Shown: one piece after another, positions 7,662-16,123 of the stretch
Layout of the letters: every line of letters starts with the position of its first letter
Numbering within the stretch: the first letter of the stretch is position 1
Assembly (NCBI RefSeq): GCF_902506425.1
Contig: NZ_LR732493.1
Location: 1 to 63,304 of the forward strand
Direction: 5' to 3'
Source of the DNA: Novosphingobium sp. 9U
GTDB lineage: Bacteria > Pseudomonadota > Alphaproteobacteria > Sphingomonadales > Sphingomonadaceae
DNA: 63,304 bases
Program-made: the position numbers and the translations under genes
The notes under the pieces: model-generated
What the model was told of the DNA's origin: nothing
Databases searched by the model: none
The model's input: only the letters and a program-made list of their open reading frames with translations

Positions 7662-8186
7662 ATGGGCAGCAATCAAAGGTCATATAGGCGACCAAGATTG
7701 ACGGTGGTTCGGCCCCGCTCTGCGAAGCCTAACTGGCTGACGATCGCCGGCGCCCTCGGTGGGGCGATCCTTCTCGGTGGAGCACTAGGTGCCGCCTCAG
7801 TCCATGCTCCACAGGGCAGCAAAGGCGCCTATGGCGAGGCGATCAGCGGCTGCACCGTTACCGATGGAGATACGATCCGGTGTGGAGACGAACGCATTCG
7901 CCTGCTCGGCATCGATGCGCCCGAAAGGCCGGGCCACTGCCGCGTCGGCCGCGACTGCGTTGACGGCGATCCGTACGCCTCCGCCTCCAACCTAGCTGCC
8001 GCTCTGACAGGTCAGCTCACGATCAATCGCGTTGGCGAGGATCATTATGGGCGCACTCTAGCCCTCGTCGCTGGCAGCCAGGGCGATCTGTCTTGCTGGC
8101 AGCTCAAGCACAAGCAGGTGGTTTACAAGTTGAAGTGGGATGACGGCTTTAGGGTAGCGCGCGCTTTTCCTCGCGAGTTGTCTTAG
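7662..8186 (+). CDS. Membrane-anchored thermonuclease (SNase-like) protein
   Basis: This 174-residue protein has a basic N-terminus, one membrane segment or uncleaved signal (residues 25-46, LTIAGALGGAILLGGALGAA), and a staphylococcal-nuclease domain. The key elements are all present: DGDTIRC (metal-binding Asp), RLLGIDAPE (catalytic Arg and Glu) and HYGRTLALV (second Arg). It should therefore be an active Ca-dependent nuclease facing the periplasm. The end (CWQLKHKQVVYKLKWDDGFR) is echoed by a gene fragment at 49496-49570, and another broken relative lies at 43221. The ATG at 7662 follows AGAGGTGG. Confidence 0.82.
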   Translation: MGSNQRSYRRPRLTVVRPRSAKPNWLTIAGALGGAILLGGALGAASVHAPQGSKGAYGEAISGCTVTDGDTIRCGDERIRLLGIDAPERPGHCRVGRDCVDGDPYASASNLAAALTGQLTINRVGEDHYGRTLALVAGSQGDLSCWQLKHKQVVYKLKWDDGFRVARAFPRELS

Positions 8187-8255
8187 CGGCCACCGAGCAG
8201 ACGGGTTGCGGCTTGTAGATGCAGCCGTGCAGAGAGAAGCTAAACCAAGTTTCCG

Positions 8256-8385
8256 TAGGTCGCCCGGCCTATCTCCATCGACGATGCTCCAGCTCTACTT
8301 TACGGCTACCTAAACCGCGTCCAGTCAGGCAAGCGGCTCGAGCGTGAAGCACAGCGCAACGTTGAGTTGATGTGGTTAAAAGTCA
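8256..8385 (+). pseudogene. IS1182-family transposase fragment
   Basis: In three successive frames this stretch reads GRPAY, SPSTMLQLY and YGYLNRVQSGKRLEREAQRN followed by VELMW. This is the N-terminal block of IS1182-type transposases. Two frame changes are needed within about 130 bases and both ends are missing, so it is a dead remnant. The following 290 bases (to 8676) show nothing recognisable. Confidence 0.65.
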
Positions 8386-8676
8386 AGTGCGCAGCCATTT
8401 CATAGTTCTGTGCCGGCACTTGGGGCTATTCACGCGATTTTCGAGCGGCTCAGGTCGCAACATTATGAGGGTGCCCGAGGGAATAGGGACCAGATCAGCT
8501 TCAAAAGCGTGTGCAGGCTGCTGGGGATGACGGCGGCTCGATATCGAGAACCGGCGACGATGCAAACAGAGCCTCAGAACTGCCGTGGCATCACCATGTT
8601 ATTCCTAATTTTTTTGCTGGGAAAGCCGACGGTTCGGAGTATTCTTATGCATCAGCTTTGCAGCCGGGAGGGGTGA

Positions 8677-9569
8677 ATGGTTGGTACCGCAAAGGTCTTG
8701 AGAATAGCGGAGAGGGTCGCCGGCCATTTTTCCGATAACCTTTATCTCCGCATTCGCTTTCGCCGGAGGTTCGGGTGGTGGCCCAATGTGCACCGCCCAA
8801 AAACCTTTAACGAACATCTATTGCGCTATAGATTTCGTTCGAAATCGGACCCCAGATTGCCCCTCCTTGCCGACAAAATCGGTGCTAAGAGGATCGTTGC
8901 GATGAAGATCGGTGAACACCACCTCATCCCGACGATTTGGAGCGGTCCGTGCTTGCCTCCGCGCGCAGAACGCAACTGGCCTAAACCCTACGTGCTGAAG
9001 GCAGCGCATCGGTCCGGCGCAACAATCATCGTGCATGACGAGGAAGTCGAGAACTGGGACGCGATCGAGGCAAAGTGCTCAAACTGGCTGGCCAAGCCGT
9101 TTGGCGTGATGGGACGAGAATGGCATTATGCCAAGATCGCGCCGATGTTGCTTGTCGACCGTGCATCGGCCGGCCCGGCGTCCCGCCGCACGATCTGAAG
9201 GTTTTCTGCTTTCATGGGAAAGCGCATCTCATCAACGTCATTCAAGACCGCTTCGGCGAGGTTAGATCCAATTCCTTCGACGTAAACTGGAATCTTCTGC
9301 CCTTCGTTTTCAACAAGAAGAGGGGAACGGAAATTCCAGACCGGCCAGACAACCTGCATGAGTTGCTCCGGATCGCGGAAAAGCTGGCGCACGGCTTCGA
9401 GTATGTGAGTGTCGGTCTCTACAATGTGGATGGTCGCATATACTTCGGGGAAATGACATTCACGACCGCTAACGGCAATGGCCGGTTCAATCCGCACTCG
9501 GGCGACGTTATGGTTGGGCGCCTTTGGCAGCAAAGCGAGGCTGCCTTGTCCATATCAGAAAAGGTTTGA
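8677..9569 (+). pseudogene. TupA-like ATP-grasp protein, frameshifted
   Basis: The first 173 codons from the ATG at 8677 (GGAGGGG ribosome site) carry RPKTFNEHLLRYRF, LADKIGAKR and PYVLKAAHRSG, the N-terminal features of TupA-type ATP-grasp proteins that modify cell-surface polysaccharides. At about 9165-9180, in a G/C-rich run, the frame shifts by one base. The second part continues PPHDLKVFCFHGKAHLINVI and then DRFGEVRSNSFDVNWNLLPF and FGEMTFTTANGNGRF, the expected C-terminal half. Together they equal one full-length gene. A single missing base would explain it: either real decay or a sequencing error. Confidence 0.72.
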
Positions 9570-9800
9570 TCGGATTCGTGAGCACGAGGCGGCGCATGCC
9601 TGCCAAAGTAAAGCAAACTCTCTGCAAACTGGCTACAATTTGACCAGGCTTATCTTCCACGAGCGCCGGCATTTCTATCGTCGATCTTCAGCTACCCAGG
9701 CCTATAAGGTTCCAGTTCTTTGCAGGTCCCCAGCTGCGTTCGCGTACGCTGTAAAGACTAGGACAAGATATTGAAAACGAAAAACTCTATTATGTCGATT
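9570..9800. other. Gap between two converging broken glycan genes
   Basis: No gene, terminator hairpin or repeat is recognised in these 231 bases. Confidence 0.4.
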
Positions 9801-10839
9801 TCAAGAAACGGCGTTTCGAAGATCGTCAAGGAGGTAACTCGGGGGAAATCTCCAACGATTAGATCGGCCGTACGCACGTAGGCAGACCAACTTACCTATG
9901 GCGGCTAATTTCGTCCTTCTCGGTAATGGTGAGTAGACGTTTGCTCGATGTTTGGCGATCCGTAAAAACGATCTAAATCGGTTAAGGTATGTAGCAGGCA
10001 CCATCACTCCACTAGACAGAAGACTTTCTAAGATTAGGGTGCGGTCCTCTGCAGCCCTCGCGATCAGTAAGGCTTGCTTCTTCCGTCTAGCATTCAGGGT
10101 AGATCGATCGCGATACGCAACCTCCAGTTTACTATGGGAACCTCCGAATAAATTGTTGCTGTGCTGTCTGTACAGAACCAGTTCGCTATCCAGTAGCCTC
10201 ACCTCGCCCATGTTAGCTGCAATGAACGCGATCCGCCGATCATGACCCATTTGTTCAGCAGGGCTGAAGTGGCTAATTGAGCTCTGCCAAAGGTCGGCAT
10301 ACTGATTTATGCTCGACCTAAAAGTCTGCGAGAAGCCATATATCAGAGGCCACGGCCCGGCAGCGAATATGTCCTGTTGGTCGAGCCCCGGTGCCGTATC
10401 GAACCGATCGCCCTGGTCGCCGTTCTCACCGATTAGGCGGGCCTGATGTGCAACCAACATGACACTTGGATCGGCGAAGTGCGGCAGAACTCTAGCCAAC
10501 TTGTCGGGCCGCCAAATATCATCCTGATCACAAGTCTCCCTCGCAGAGAGAAGCAGCCTTCATGAAATTTGCACGGAAACCTAATCTAACATCATTTCTA
10601 TATAACCGGACAGGAAACCTTGCATTTTCGACAAACTGCTCTAGTATAATAAACGTTTTATCCGTCGAAACATCATCACAGACGACGAGTTCATGTGGAG
10701 CCAAAACTTGCTCATTTAACGACTGCAATTGCTCGGATATAAAACGCTCACCGTTGCATGTGGCCAAGGCGATCGAGATACGACACGAATTCAAGCTACC
10801 GGCGGTGCGATCGCTTTCGATTTCCGATGATTGCTGCAT
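9801..10839 (-). pseudogene. Family 2 glycosyltransferase, frameshifted
   Basis: The start (ATG 10839 after GAGGTCAG) leads to ISIALATCNGERFISEQLQS and ELVVCDDVSTDKT, the nucleotide-sugar-binding part of a rhamnosyltransferase-like GT2 enzyme. After FMKAASLCEGDL the frame breaks. It resumes in another frame with CDQDDIWRPDKLARVLPHF, whose DQDD is the family's metal-binding motif. Compared with the family, about four residues (IAFC or similar) are mostly missing, consistent with an 11-base deletion at about 10527. The downstream 233 codons to 9801 are open. It converges with the broken TupA-like gene, so both belonged to one polysaccharide locus. Confidence 0.75.
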
Positions 10840-11119
10840 ACTGACCTCGGATATGTATTCCATATCTGAGGCCTTGTTAAGCTGCGCATGCGGCTGACCC
10901 GCTTGCTTGCACCGGACCTCGCCGGCAGATATCAACCCGAATCTGTTCCACCACAGCCGCATTGTCTCATGACAAAAAGCGATCCGCGCTTGAACAACAT
11001 ATCCTCGACGTTCCGCCAACTGAGCGGAAAATTAACATACATCTGCACTACCGGCCGGATCGCCTTAGGCGAAGACTAGAAGTACCGAAACGGACTGGCA
11101 GGCTTGCGAAGACGGGCAT
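10840..11119. other. Intergenic stretch without a recognised gene
   Basis: Nothing is recognised. Frames here are extensions of the glycosyltransferase reading frame upstream of its likely start. Confidence 0.4.
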
Positions 11120-11345
11120 TTAGCGCCCCACAGTGCCCTGCTTACCAGCCAGTGCACTTGGTCTGACAAAGCTTTTGAGCGCGTTTAGCCCCGCAGCCGC
11201 GTCGTCGACGGTCTTCTTGGCGAAGAAGTCAGGGCGGTAGTCGAAGGTGTGCTCCATACCCATGAGCAGGACGTGCTCATGGATCAGCACGCGCCCCAGA
11301 TCGTCCAGGGGAACAGCACCCCGTGCGGTCTGGACCTCGGCCTTC
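11120..11345 (-). pseudogene. Phosphotriesterase-family protein, N-terminal fragment
   Basis: The reverse strand reads AEVQTARGAVPLDDLGRVLI followed by HEHVLLMG, the N-terminal signature of the phosphotriesterase / amidohydrolase family (HxH binds the first metal). It continues through FDYRPDFFAKKTVDDAAAGL and then leaves the family within a few codons before a stop at 11120. No start codon is available at the expected place, because the frame is fused to the end of the preceding alcohol dehydrogenase. It is therefore a truncated remnant of an operon gene. Confidence 0.65.
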
Positions 11346-11349
11346 GGAC

Positions 11350-12352
11350 CGCGATGCCGACTTCGCCGAAATGACCGCCTGACTGGAAGTGCCGGATGGC
11401 GTCGGCAAGACGGGTAAGCGGAAATATTCGGTCGAGCACCGGGTGAATGGCGTGCGCATCGATCGCGCGGACCATCTCGACTTGATCGCTACGGCTGCCC
11501 ACGGTCACGCCTTGCAGGCGCAGGCGCTTGGCCTGCGCGACGGCAAAGGGCGTCGCGTCCGTCTCGAACTCGGCAATGGCGCCGATGATCGCCACGTGGG
11601 CGCCGGTCAGCGCTGCGAGGAAGCTCTGGCGCATGGTGTTCGGTCCACCGACTTCGATCAGATGCTCCACGCCCAGGCCGCCCGTCAGGTCGAGCACGGC
11701 CTGTGCCCACTCGGGCGCGTGGACGTGATCGATCACGTGATCCGCGCCCAAAGCGCTCAACCGCGCCAGCTTGGCCGGCGAGGAACTGGTTGCGATCACC
11801 GTCGCGCCCGCCGCCTTGGCGAACTGCAGCGCGAACAGCGAGACGCCTCCGGTACCCTGCACAAGCACCCGGTCGCCGGGCTTTACCTGGCCATCGGTCA
11901 TCACCGCACGCCAGGCGGTGACACCGGCGCAAGTCAGCGTTGCGGCCTCCTCATGCGAGAGGTTGGCGGGAGCGCGGGTGAAGTGCGTGGGCGGCCGCGT
12001 CACGTCCTCGCAGGCGAAACCATCGGCCGGACCTCCCGGAGTGTTGTCGAGCTGCGCCCGGTCGATGTGCCCTGCAAGCCACTTGGGGTCAAAGGTGGTG
12101 ACGACGCGGTCCCTAGGCGTGAACTCGGTCACGCCCTGGCCCACCTCGATCACCTCGCCCGCACCGTCGGACAACGGGATCAGACCTTTCTGGTGCCGGC
12201 AAAACGCCGTTGATCACCAAAATGTCCCGGTAGTTCAGCGATGCGGCACGCACCCGCACCTTGATCTCGCCGGACGCCGGCGATCAAGCCGGTGCCTCGT
12301 CCAGGTGCAAGGCGTCGAGGCCTGCGGGCTTGCCCAGACGCATCGCCTTCAT
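11350..12352 (-). pseudogene. Zinc-type/quinone alcohol dehydrogenase (MDR), broken
   Basis: The gene starts at an ATG at 12352 (MKAMRLGKPAGLDALHLDEA), meets an in-frame TGA after 22 codons, and continues in the same frame as SGEIKVRVRAASLNYRDILV. It then shifts frame near 12178 into LSDGAGEVIEVGQGVTEF and runs open for nearly 300 codons through the NAD(P) motif (VLVQGTGGVSLFALQFAKAA) to FQSGGHFGEVGIA. Two separate lesions make it a clear pseudogene of an NAD(P)-dependent MDR-type alcohol dehydrogenase. It begins 30 bases after the TonB-receptor remnant, suggesting a former operon. Confidence 0.75.
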
Positions 12353-12381
12353 GTTCCGCAAGCCTCCCTTTGCGCCTGCCC

Positions 12382-12695
12382 TCAGCGGAACTTGGCGCCA
12401 AAATCGAACCCGTAGGTCAGCGGCGAGTTCCAGACCGCGCCCATGCCCAGCTCGTTGAACAACACCTGCGTCTGGTAGCGCTTGTTGGTGGCGTTGTCGC
12501 CAAAGACCGCCACCGTGTACTGTTCGGACGGATCGGTCCACTGTTCCCGCAGCGACAGCAGTCCGTAGGCCTTTAGCGGAACTGCTGTTCCAGGTCGAAG
12601 TAGAAGCTCGAAGTGTAGTAGACGTTGCCCGACAGCATCAGCCTGTCACCGCCCAGATCGACCGAGCGGCTGCGCCTTGCGAACGTGGGCAGACT
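12382..12695 (-). pseudogene. TonB-dependent receptor, C-terminal remnant
   Basis: On the reverse strand a first frame reads LMLSGNVYYTSSFYFDLEQQ. A second frame then gives YGLLSLREQWTDPSEQYTVA, FGDNATNKRYQTQV and finally NSPLTYGFDFGAKFR and a stop. The NATNKRYQ motif and the closing aromatic beta strand are typical of sphingomonad TonB-dependent receptors. Most of the gene (plug and early barrel) is missing and one frame change is needed. It lies just upstream of the alcohol dehydrogenase pseudogene. Confidence 0.7.
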
Positions 12696-12755
12696 TCGGG
12701 GATTGCTCGGGGTTTTTCGCGCGCCAGCGCGATAGATTGGAGCTAAGCACGGCAT

Positions 12756-12964
12756 CGACGACGGTACGGCACCGCACGATGAACGACCGTTCATCGGCGG
12801 TGCAGATGCGAGTATAGCTGCGGTGCGACCCGAAGGACTCGTAAGAGCCCTTGCAACTATGCGGCGGCGATCGTCATTCACTGATCGCCGCCGTCCCCTT
12901 GAAAGGGGCCAGTACCTGGAACAATGACGAAGGGGCGAGTTGCCCCCAGGATAGTACAGCCCGG
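12756..12964 (+). ncRNA. Structured RNA candidate, copy A
   Basis: This copy is 209 bases long, with 49 identical leading bases and the same fold as copy B at 37609. Stems seen: GCACCGC (12769-12775) with GCGGTGC (12797-12803), enclosing GATGAAC/GTTCATC with a GACC loop; GGACTC/GAGCCC closing a GTAA (GNRA) tetraloop (12835-12850, one mismatch); an 11-bp stem CGGCGGCGATC/GATCGCCGCCG (12862-12893); CCCC/GGGG (about 12895-12907); and GGGGC/GCCCC (about 12932-12946). A second GCGGTGC (12820-12826) could compete for the first half-stem. The GNRA loops exist only on the forward strand, which indicates the transcribed strand. No protein frame explains it. Family unknown to me. Confidence 0.62.
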
Positions 12965-13255
12965 ACATCATCGGCGCTCGGCAGGCGGCAGGAAGGCTTA
13001 CGTAGCGGGTGGGTCACCCGGTCAAGCGCCCGGGTACCATCAGGATACGTGTGAGAGACCGCTTTATTTGCAGCATTCGCCCGGCCTTGTTCCGTGGCTA
13101 GTCCTCGACGGGAGCGGCGCGCTGCTGATGGGCACGGACCAGGTATGGACGTAACCTCCCACAGTGCGCGCGAGCACCGGACTTCTGTGACGTTCGGGCG
13201 CGTGACATCCTTTTCTGTCGGAAATCAGTCTGGGCCAAGGACGCCACTCGCTAAA
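12965..13255. other. Intergenic stretch without a recognised gene
   Basis: Nothing is recognised between the RNA element and the DUF4126-like pseudogene. Confidence 0.4.
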
Positions 13256-13709
13256 TCATGGCTTGTGACAAGCGACGGATTCGCGGTAACTAGCCCAAAC
13301 TAGCGCATTTCGAAGAACCCTGTCGCGGTCTGCCCATAGCGTCGCATCGCCCACTCGCGTACGGAAAAGGCCTACGTAGGACGAGGCAAGCGCCGTCCCG
13401 ACGGCATTGCGGCGCCTAGAACACGTCTGTCGCGCGGCGCGAGTGCGGCACCCACGTAGGCCGCTGTGATGCTTCGGACGGCAAGGCCGACGAGCACAGT
13501 TCGAGATTGGGCGCTGTTCTCATTTTGTCACCTCCCATCTTGGCCGCGGCAAGGGCGGCAATCCCGGCCGCGATCAGCGGCTTCAGCATAAGCGTCTGTA
13601 AAGGCAGATCAGCTGGGACATCGCTCTGGCGTGTGGCCGTGGCGATCACCGCCAACAGTGTCATAGCGCACTGCCCGGCGACCAAGCCGATGAGAAAGGA
13701 ACGTAACAT
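13256..13709 (-). pseudogene. DUF4126-like membrane protein, two frameshifts
   Basis: The first frame from the ATG at 13709 gives MLRSFLIGLVAGQCAMTLLA and IAALAAAKMGGDKMRTAP, the N-terminal half of DUF4126-type membrane proteins (two helices, then the GDKM-R-AP motif). Near 13495 the sense moves to another frame: LVGLAVRSITAAYVGAALAP. Near 13405 it moves again: VGTALASSYVGLF and on to a stop at 13256. All three pieces follow in the right order, so this is one gene broken twice. Confidence 0.58.
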
Positions 13710-14150
13710 AGGCGTTACCGCGATGAGGCAACTCTCACGGCATTGAGCAATCTCTGTTATTTCGGGCTGCCGCCTCACAGGAAATTGAAGTCAGATTGCG
13801 AACCCTTTGCCGCAATTTATAGATCCCTCTCACCAATCGCGGAGATCATTTGTGGCCGTTTGGCCTGCCCGCTCGTTACGGAGCTTTGGCCGTAGTTTAT
13901 TTGATTGGGAACGTAATCGATGTGTGGCCCTCCCCCCTAAATCGTTCGCTGCGCGTGACGTGCTGCGACGTTCATGAGTGCGTGGATAGATATAGGTTAA
14001 AAGTGGCGCGGCGGCATTGTCCTCGCAGAAGCTCATCGGCTCGAAGTAAAGCGCCCCGGTTGGTCTCAGGCTTATTGCGCCCCACCATGTCTGCGGAACT
14101 ATCTGCATTGCATCGGCTTCTTCTTATGCAATCGTCGAAAGGACGGAACT
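13710..14150. other. Upstream region of the stress operon
   Basis: No gene is recognised. A GGAAC sequence about 55 bases before the next ATG resembles the -35 of an EcfG-type promoter, but the matching -10 (CTTC rather than CGTT) is poor, so no promoter is claimed. Confidence 0.35.
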
Positions 14151-14705
14151 ATGCAAAATCAGGATAATCGTGCAGGCGGCGGCCTGCGGGACGAATTAAG
14201 CGAGGACACCGGCAGGTTGACCGGCGCTGCCGCCGATCGGCTGCGGTCCGAAGCAGACAGCCGAAAGGGGGAGGTCGCAGATCAGGCACGCGCAGTGTCC
14301 TCGGCGTTGGGCAGCGTAGCCGATGGCCTTGGTAGCGACGCGCCCAGCTGGGTGAAGTCCGCGCTTGAAAAGGGCGCCAGGTCGATTGAACAGCTGGCAC
14401 AGTCGGTTGAAGGTAAGGACTCTCGCGAGCTCATGAGGGACGTGCAGCAGTTTGCACGTCAGCGGCCTGGAAGCTTTCTTGCAGGGTGTGCGCTGCTTGG
14501 TTTCGCGGCCTCGCGCGTGTTCAAGGCCGGTGGCACCCAGAGCGGTCAGGCGCCCTCGAACTTCGACCAACAGGCACCATCTGCGACGGAGTCTTTCGCA
14601 ACGTATCCGGTCGAGGGGTCCGGCGCAGCAACACCGACGAGCTTCACCAGCGATGGCGGCGCCGCAAGTCCCGTTTCCCCGCAGACCATGGGGACCTCGC
14701 TATGA
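14151..14705 (+). CDS. Nutrient-deprivation-induced-type protein
   Basis: This 184-residue protein is mostly helical and rich in Ala, Ser and Gln, with a mid segment RELMRDVQQFARQRPGSFLA followed by a short hydrophobic stretch (GCALLGFAASRVFKA) and a disordered Pro/Thr/Ser tail. This layout matches alphaproteobacterial nutrient-deprivation-induced proteins. It is the first gene of an operon; its stop overlaps the ATG of the holin-like gene. Such operons belong to stationary-phase or envelope stress responses; the molecular role is unknown. Confidence 0.68.
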   Translation: MQNQDNRAGGGLRDELSEDTGRLTGAAADRLRSEADSRKGEVADQARAVSSALGSVADGLGSDAPSWVKSALEKGARSIEQLAQSVEGKDSRELMRDVQQFARQRPGSFLAGCALLGFAASRVFKAGGTQSGQAPSNFDQQAPSATESFATYPVEGSGAATPTSFTSDGGAASPVSPQTMGTSL

Positions 14706-15154
14706 ACAACGACCCAGCACCTTTCCCCGGCGGTGCTTCACGCACTGGAACAGCGTCCGCGCAGACCCAGGACAACATCGTCGATCTGGTCCGGCAGCTC
14801 ACCAGCCAAGGGTCGCACCTCGCTGAGCAGCAGCTTCAGCTCATCCTCGCGGAGGTCCGCGAGACCACTAACGATCTAAAGGTCGCCGTCGCTGGGATGC
14901 TCGGCGCGGCCGTGGTGGGCATTGCCGGTCTCGGCGTGGTCCTGATGGGGCTCGCCTATCTGCTCGGCGACGCCATCGAGAACCTTGGACTCGCTACGCT
15001 GATCGTAGGCGTGGTGACCCTCGTAGTCGCAGCCATTCTTTACGCCGGCGCACGCAAGAAGATGAACGCTGCGCACCTCTCGCCAGAACGGAGCCGCAGG
15101 ACGCTTGAGCGTACACCTGACGCCGTACGCGGCGAACTTACTCCCGGAGCATAA
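14702..15154 (+). CDS. Holin-superfamily-III-like membrane protein
   Basis: The ATG at 14702 overlaps the previous stop (ATGA), giving 150 residues. An amphipathic N-terminus (IVDLVRQLTSQGSHLAEQQL) precedes two membrane helices (about residues 65-85 and 95-115: MLGAAVVGIAGLGVVLMGLA and LATLIVGVVTLVVAAILYAG). The pattern is that of PF07332 (putative actinobacterial holin-X / phage holin superfamily III), which occurs in bacterial stress operons and does not imply phage origin. It lies between the NDIP-like and DUF3618 genes, so it is probably part of one membrane-associated complex. Confidence 0.68.
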   Translation: MNNDPAPFPGGASRTGTASAQTQDNIVDLVRQLTSQGSHLAEQQLQLILAEVRETTNDLKVAVAGMLGAAVVGIAGLGVVLMGLAYLLGDAIENLGLATLIVGVVTLVVAAILYAGARKKMNAAHLSPERSRRTLERTPDAVRGELTPGA

Positions 15155-15157
15155 GAC

Positions 15158-16030
15158 ATGACCGATCAAACTTACCAAGATCCTGCGGAGATCGAGCGCG
15201 ACATCCGGCAGACTCAGGAACAAATGAGCCGCACGGTCGACGCTATAGGCGATCAACTCACGCCCCGCAATTTGCTCAATGCGTTGCTGGACAAGGCAGA
15301 CAGTAACAACGTCGACGCGCGTATGTTGCTCGATGGAGCGCGCCGCAACCCGCTCGCGCTGGCCATGATCGCAGGCGGCGCAATCTGGCTGGTGAGCGAC
15401 AACGACGCCAAGCTGCCCAAGTTCGAACGACACAAGAGCGAGCCAAATCCATCGTTCGGCGTCGATCCGCATCATCGCGACTACGTATCGCACATGGAGC
15501 GTGTCGAAGAGCGCGATGGCGAGGACTACGCCAGCTACCAGCGCCGTCGTGATGCTGCACGCGCCAATTACTTCATGATCGAGCGCGCTCATGACGATGA
15601 TGACCACAGCTTCCGCGACAAGCTTGACAAGGCGGCCGACGCGTTCCGCAATCGCCGGCACGCATGGTCTGACAGTGCTGCGCAGGCGGGCAAATCTATG
15701 GCGAGCGGCAGCAGCGCCGCTGCTGGAGCCGCAGTCGGCAAGGGTCAGCAGCTCTACAGCAACAACCCGCTGATCGGCGGCCTTGTGGCGGCAGCCGCTG
15801 GCGCGTTCCTTGGAAGCCTGCTTCCGGAGAGCGAAGCTGAACAGCAGGCGCTTGGGAGCGTCGGCGAGAAAGCGCGCAACGTCGCGTCAGAGCAGGCCGA
15901 CCACCTGATGAGCGCGGCACGCGAGAAGAAGGACGACCTGATCGCCGCAGCAGAGGAGCACGTCGCGTCCCCAGGTGCCGGTGAGCAAGCGCCCAATGCA
16001 CCTAATGCCCAGTCCGTCACATCCTTCTGA
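15158..16030 (+). CDS. DUF3618-domain protein
   Basis: This 290-residue protein has the N-terminal DUF3618 pattern (ADIERDI-type: PAEIERDIRQTQEQMSRTVD, then DQLTPRNLL) and a hydrophobic stretch (PLALAMIAGGAIWLVSDND). It also has a long charged middle, a Gly/Ala-rich second hydrophobic region (IGGLVAAAAGAFLGSLLPES) and a helical tail. It starts three bases after the holin-like gene, so the three genes from 14151 form one operon. The domain set suggests a membrane-surface stress protein. The exact role is unknown. Confidence 0.75.
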   Translation: MTDQTYQDPAEIERDIRQTQEQMSRTVDAIGDQLTPRNLLNALLDKADSNNVDARMLLDGARRNPLALAMIAGGAIWLVSDNDAKLPKFERHKSEPNPSFGVDPHHRDYVSHMERVEERDGEDYASYQRRRDAARANYFMIERAHDDDDHSFRDKLDKAADAFRNRRHAWSDSAAQAGKSMASGSSAAAGAAVGKGQQLYSNNPLIGGLVAAAAGAFLGSLLPESEAEQQALGSVGEKARNVASEQADHLMSAAREKKDDLIAAAEEHVASPGAGEQAPNAPNAQSVTSF

Positions 16031-16047
16031 GCAGCCGCAAGAAAACA

Positions 16048-16076
16048 GCCGCCGCCCATGCCAATCAGGCGGCGGC
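16048..16076. terminator. Terminator hairpin between convergent genes
   Basis: GCCGCCGCC (16048-16056) pairs perfectly with GGCGGCGGC (16068-16076) across an 11-base loop, followed by ATTCT. It lies between the end of the DUF3618 gene and the end of the convergent PRC-barrel gene and could serve both. Confidence 0.6.
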
Positions 16077-16123
16077 ATTCTCGTGACCCAAGCCGCACCC
16101 GGTGCGTTCAGGCGCTTGCCACG

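Noticed and set aside
12756..12964. RNA element as a group II intron, because GTGCGAC occurs in it
   Set aside because: There is no domain V hairpin with the AGC triad and no reverse-transcriptase gene nearby; the element is too short.
12851..13054. A 67-codon frame inside and beyond RNA copy A
   Set aside because: The corresponding frame is broken at once in copy B, and the conserved feature is base pairing, not amino acids.
13900..14110. EcfG promoter before the nutrient-deprivation-type gene
   Set aside because: GGAAC is present twice, but no CGTT-like -10 stands at 16-18 bases from either.
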